Assembly (NCBI GenBank): GCA_963932465.1
Contig: OZ010800.1
Coordinates: 93,236,807 to 93,300,806 of the forward strand
DNA: 64,000 bases
Source of the DNA: Maratus speciosus
Taxonomy: Eukaryota > Arthropoda > Arachnida > Araneae > Salticidae
Reading direction: 5' to 3'
The translations under genes were made by a program, and so were the position numbers. Below the pieces are notes generated by a model. The model was not told the origin of the DNA and did no database searches. It was given only the letters and a program-made list of their open reading frames with translations. Of this stretch, positions 60,103 to 64,000 are shown in pieces (position 1 is the stretch's first letter; each line of letters starts with the position of its first letter).

Positions 60103-60316
60103 TTAACCCCCTTAAGGGGCATCGGTATATATTATATATACCACCTACGATTAATGAAGTTTTACACCAGAAAAAAATTATTAAATTGTACTTTTCTAAC
60201 TTTGGTGTAAAAAAGCCGTAAAATTGCTTTTACTTATTTTGAAATAGAATTTGTCAAAGATTCCGGTCGAAATTCAGCATTTCACAAGCGTAATTGCTTG
60301 CCCCTCAAGGGGTTAA
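60103..60316. mobile_element. TTAA-flanked piggyBac-like MITE (214 bp)
   Basis: TTAAcccccttaaggggca at the left and tgcccctcaaggggTTAA at the right are inverted repeats with few mismatches. Just inside the left end is a self-complementary ggtatatattatatatacc stretch. No coding capacity. Confidence 0.75.
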
Positions 60317-60836
60317 ATTGTTTCATACTTTAAGTTTTTTCCAAATTACGTTAGTTGAATACCTGCAACATGTAAAAGAAACGCATTTCAGCAATTTTGA
60401 AAATCTCTGTATTTACTAAAGGTAGAACATTATCCACGTTCTCATAGCAGAAACGTTTAAGGAGATGAAAGCACATATAGTGCGTCCAAAAAGTATATGG
60501 ACATGCGATTTTTTTAAATAATACTTCAAAAAATGAAGCCATAATCACGAAAAAAAGTAAGCATGTGTAATTATAATACAAGTTTATGACAACAAATAAA
60601 TACAGAATAGGTTTTACTGAATTTTTGTAAAAAAATAAAAATCAAAATAGGTTGTCCCAAAAATATATGAACTTTTCGAGAATTTTGCATTTAAATTGAA
60701 ATTTTGTATCCATTCCTTTGAGTTATCTTAAAAACCTTATCAAGTGTGCTTTAAACTAGTGTGTGAAGAATGTGTGGCTTTAAAGAGACCCAATTTTGCT
60801 CTACTTGTTGCTTTAATTCATGAATAGTAGAAAATT

Positions 60837-61422
60837 GAAGACCATTAGCATACGCTTCTCAAGCAAGTACTCCCCAAAGGTTTTCAATTGGATTTAGGTT
60901 CCGGGTGATGGCTGGCCAGTCTATAATAGTCACTTGGTTCTGCGTAAGCCATGCTGCTGTTAAGTGGTAGATGCGAATCGACGTACTCTTATCTTAGTTT
61001 GAAAACCATTAGCATACACATCTTGTGCAAGTACTCTCCAAAGGTTTTCAGGCCCCACCAGTGGCCGAGAGGTTCTGCTCTCGAAGCTGGTAGACGGGAG
61101 GTGCTGGGTTCGATCCCAATCGCGCCCGTCGGCCTAATCGTTCGGAGTTTTCGTGGTTTTCTTCGAACCTTGGATTTCCAAGCATTAATACGTGTTAGGT
61201 TCCCTTAGAAAGACCCCCACGAAGGGCACTCCCCCCCCCTGGGCCCATATACCTCGTGCAGATAATTGGCCGTCATAAATACAACCAACCAACCAACCAA
61301 AGGTTTTCAATTGGATTTAGGTTTGGGCTGATAGCTGGCCAGTCTATAATAGTTACTTGATTCTGCGTAAGCCATGCTGTTGTTAAGTGGTAGGTGTGAA
61401 TCGACGAAATCTTATCTTAGTT
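60837..61422. repeat. Tandem duplication of the transposase 3' part, split by a SINE
   Basis: Copy 1 is 60837-61000 and starts gaagaccattagcatacgct. Copy 2 begins at 61001 (gaaaaccattagcatacaca), is broken at 61050 by the SINE and resumes at about 61297-61422. Both contain ttcaattggatttaggtt and gctggccagtctataatagt. The copies differ at several sites, so the duplication is not recent. Confidence 0.85.
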
Positions 61423-62130
61423 TTTTTCAGTTTTCCCTTCCTAAAATGTTTCCAAATAAAAGTAGATTGCTTTTAAGGACATTTTAATAATCCTTAGAGC
61501 ACTGTCGATCATTAACAAAAACAATATCCGTTGTTCCATTGAAATGAAATCGCGCCCCACACCATGAGATAATGCCCTCCTTGTTGTCGACTAATGAACT
61601 CCCAAGAGTCTTGTCGCAGATCATTCCAATTGCCTGTCCAGCCTTTAGGACCATCCAAATTAATTTCGTTTTAGTCACTGAAGAAACACTTAAGAATTCT
61701 TCTTCCCAAGGCATGTGTTTTTTAGTTCAAAGAATGCGTGCATTTCTATGGTGCACATTCAGCATAGGTATCCGACAATTTTTGCAATATTTATGAATTT
61801 TTCTTGAATGCATGCAACGGTGAACAGTAGATCTCGTAATAGGAAACGCTAAAATCTTTGAAATTTCACGAACAAACTTATTTAGGTTTAAACTGCTCAA
61901 AAAATATATCTGCCTTGTCGTATAGATGTTTTTATTGGTCAACATGAACGTTGATTTGCAATCACATTGACACTTTTTAATAAGTTTTCATAAATTCCGG
62001 ATCTGCTACTCTTCATATGTTTAGCAATATCAGAAATTTTAACATTTTGAACCTTTAAACGACAAACTTTAGCTATTTCAGTAACAGAGAATTAAAAGCT
62101 GAGAGGCATTTTCCCACTATTCGACAATTA
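60850..62130 (-). pseudogene. Tc3-like transposase pseudogene
   Basis: Read on the minus strand. An N-terminal helix-turn-helix trace (KISDIAKHM) lies near 62035. A second one, FVREISKILAFPITRSTVHR, lies near 61880-61820. The first catalytic region, about 61695-61500, reads FSD, stop, NEINLDGPKGW, then RQQGGHYLMVWGAISFQ. The stop falls where the Glu after the first catalytic Asp is expected. The second Asp region is frameshifted. The third motif DWPAISPNLNPIENL is readable near 61355-61303, and again, as DWPAITRNLNPIENLWG, near 60925-60880 because of an internal duplication. Tc1/Tc3 DD34E enzymes end in PIE, so the catalytic Glu is retained in both copies. Multiple stops, frameshifts and a SINE insertion show it is inactive. 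Confidence 0.8.
61051..61296 (+). mobile_element. tRNA-derived SINE copy 3 (246 bp)
   Basis: cagtggccgagaggttctgc (A box, type-II tRNA-like) and gtgctgggttcgatcccaat (B box). gcccgtcggcctaatcgttcgg, ggccgtcataaatacaa and a (accaacca)n tail follow. 13-bp target duplication ccaaaggttttca at 61038-61050 and 61297-61309. Inserted in the dead Tc3-like transposase. The 85-codon ORF across it is an artefact. Confidence 0.92.
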
Positions 62131-62443
62131 AAGGACGAGCAGTGATTTTATATTTCGAAGTGGTTACTTCACATGTACAAAATGCAGAAAATGCAAATTT
62201 CTTTGATACTGTGGAAATAAAAGCAAATCATTTTCATTGGCCATATATTTTTGGGACAGCTTAATTTGATTTTTTTTCTTTTTTTTTTTTACAAAAATTC
62301 TGTAAAACCTATACTGTATTTCGATGTTGTAATAAACATATATTATGATTCCAAATGCTTATTATTATTTTCGTGATTATGGCTTCATTTTTTGAGCTGT
62401 TATATCAAAAAATCGCTTGTCCATATACTTTTGAGACGCACTA

Positions 62444-63385
62444 TATTACATTAAAAAGAACAGCACAAAGAAGTGGTTTAATAAGTTTAGACTATTGTTA
62501 ATCTTGATGCATCATATAACATTAAAAATATTTTTACTGTACGGAGAAAATGTACTATTATGGAAAACGAACACGCCTTCCCAAATGCTGTTTCTGTCAC
62601 AAAATATCTTATCCTAACTAAAGAACAAAAAATTAAGAAATAATCTGAAATTTACAAAAAATAATAAAAAGCGACCTCGAAATTATTAAAAAAAAATCAA
62701 GTCACAGCCTTTTTGCTTCTACAATTTATTCTAATTAGAACTAAAGAACTTAAAACATTAAAGTGCATGATTAACATACCTATAATAAATATTGGCTTAT
62801 ACATAAAATACTGGAAACATACGTATGTGGTGTATACGGAGATTATTTATTTAGTTTTGTTTTTTATTAACTATGAGAAACCATATTTCCGATCTCATAT
62901 TTTCGTGTTATAGTCCATGATACTCAACTATAGGAATTCTTTTAGTCGACAAAAATAAGTCACCAAGAATTAGCTTAACAATAATATCGGGATTGCGAAT
63001 ATCGTCATAACTAATAAACTTTTTCTGCCTGTATATTGCTATTCTATTTTTTTATAAAAACATTCTAGCCACCTCGTATTTTAGGCAATTTATTGCACCA
63101 GAGGTTTCTTCAGGGGTGATGAACACTTTCTTTCTAAACAATAACGAATACATGTTTAATTTCTTTCTGCATTTAACTCGAATAGCATGAGGAAATCGCG
63201 ACGTCGAGAAGTAGGTAGAGCACAGTATACAAAGTTCTATTCCCTCTCGGATTTAATTTCGCATTCCCTTCTCAATACTCTATCATCAAGCTGCAAACAT
63301 CACCAGTTCTGTCGTTGAATATCTCTCAGAATGACTATAGAGTTTTAGGTGAAATCGTTGAAAGAATGTTTCTTTTTACAAAATT
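62444..63385. other. Intergenic, no gene seen
   Basis: AT-rich. The 66-codon ORF at 62713-62913 has no recognisable motif. Confidence 0.5.
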
Positions 63386-63388
63386 TTT

Positions 63389-63928
63389 ACCCGACTGAAA
63401 AGAAGGGTTATGTGTTTCACGCGTATCTCGATATGTGGATTTCTTTATACTCTCGAAACATCACAACGGCTGAATAGATTTTAATGAATGAGGTTTCTAT
63501 CGATTCGTCTTAACCATCCAATGGCTATAGGCTATATTTTGTTTTTATAAATTCAAAATGGTGGCCGTAAAATACAAAATGGCGGTAGAGAGGAAAAAAA
63601 ATTACGCACCCTATTAAGTGGCATATCATTGGATAGGTCTTTCAAAATGAAGAAGATGATTCATTGCCTATTTTACAGTCAGAAGCTCCATTTAAATATT
63701 ATACAACCTGGAAGTTGTGAAGGTAGGATCTCTAGATTTACTGCATCTCTAACCATCATATAGACATCTATAGGCTTCATCAAAACAGTGTTTATGGATA
63801 GGAACTAACAATTACACACACTTTAAAAGTCATCAATACAAGTAAATAAAAAAATTGGTAAGTAATATAAAAAATAATTTTGCATTGATGAGAAATAATT
63901 AATTAGTTCGCTTTTTACGCAGTCGGGT
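63389..63928. mobile_element. Short-TIR (acccgactg) element, 540 bp
   Basis: acccgactg (63389-63397) is inverted at 63920-63928. The interior begins gggttatgtgtttcacgcgt, then atctcgatatgtgga, actctcgaaacatcacaacg and gctgaatagattttaatgaa, and later gtaaaatacaaaatggcggt. That wording parallels the blocks following the GTCYG heads in the other arrays. No ORF. The size nearly equals that of the 42.4-kb element. Confidence 0.5.
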
Positions 63929-64000
63929 TTTTTGATTTTTTAAATTTAATTTTTACTTGTTGATGTTTACATTCTACACTGAATTTCGCCAAGATTAAAT

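Larger units (their letters stand above)
60480..62441 (-). mobile_element. Dead Tc3/Tc1-like transposon with IR/DR-type ends, ~1.96 kb
   Basis: Outer ends gtgcgtccaaaaagtatatg and the mirrored catatacttttgagacgcac, with TA outside. Inside each end is a second related motif in direct orientation: gttgtcccaaaaatatatga near 60650, and its mirror catatatttttgggacagc near 62242. This gives the two-binding-site IR/DR layout known from Sleeping Beauty-type elements. The minus strand carries a broken transposase. The 3' part of that gene is tandemly duplicated (60837-61000 and 61001-61422), and the second copy is split by a SINE. Confidence 0.8.

Overview
The window looks like a gene-free, AT-rich stretch of an animal nuclear genome, probably an arthropod. 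The reasons are: long A/T tracts and TA microsatellites, many TA- and TTAA-flanked DNA transposons, tRNA-derived SINEs with target-site duplications, and no spliced host gene, operon or ribosome-binding site that I can recognise. A chelicerate such as a spider is my guess only. The one convincing intact protein gene is a transposase at 4900-5976. Almost every other ORF is under 110 codons and lies in repeats or random AT-rich sequence.

Layout. 1-3.98 kb: a degenerate ~36-40 bp minisatellite and TA repeats. 3.98-6.70 kb: a near-perfect rosa-like (DD41D) Tc1/mariner element with 626/628-bp inverted repeats, each with two nested termini, inserted in a TA microsatellite. 7.3-10.5 kb: ~150-bp and ~95-bp tandem arrays. 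11.8-17.1 kb: small non-autonomous elements (three TTAA/piggyBac-like MITEs, a pogo-like element, hAT-like elements, a hairpin). 18.0-22.0 kb: a 4-kb foldback element with two oppositely oriented arrays of a ~145-bp monomer, each monomer carrying a CAGGTGGCGCT motif. 22.4-36.6 kb: mostly anonymous AT-rich DNA with hAT-like remnants, a 1.8-kb long-TIR element and a hairpin MITE. 37.2-43 kb: arrays headed by GTCYG microsatellites, one interrupted by a Tigger/pogo remnant. 46-49 kb: another such array and a 453-bp tandem duplication. 49.7-51.1 kb: a Tigger/pogo relic containing a SINE and a 120-bp palindrome with two head-to-head tRNA-Thr(UGU)-like genes. 53-58 kb: a hairpin MITE, relics of the 145-bp satellite and a long degenerate array ending in a Helitron-like CTAG terminus. 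58.3-62.4 kb: a non-autonomous Tc1-like element, a SINE, a TTAA MITE, and a dead Tc3-like element with an IR/DR-type end structure, an internal duplication and a SINE. 63.4-63.9 kb: a 540-bp short-TIR element.

No host pathway can be described. What works together here is mobile DNA: one apparently intact transposase with its ends, and a crowd of non-autonomous elements. The most unusual signal is the recurring architecture of a GTCT/GTCC microsatellite followed by ~145-175 bp monomers. In the foldback element those monomers carry a CTCF-core-like motif in convergent orientation.
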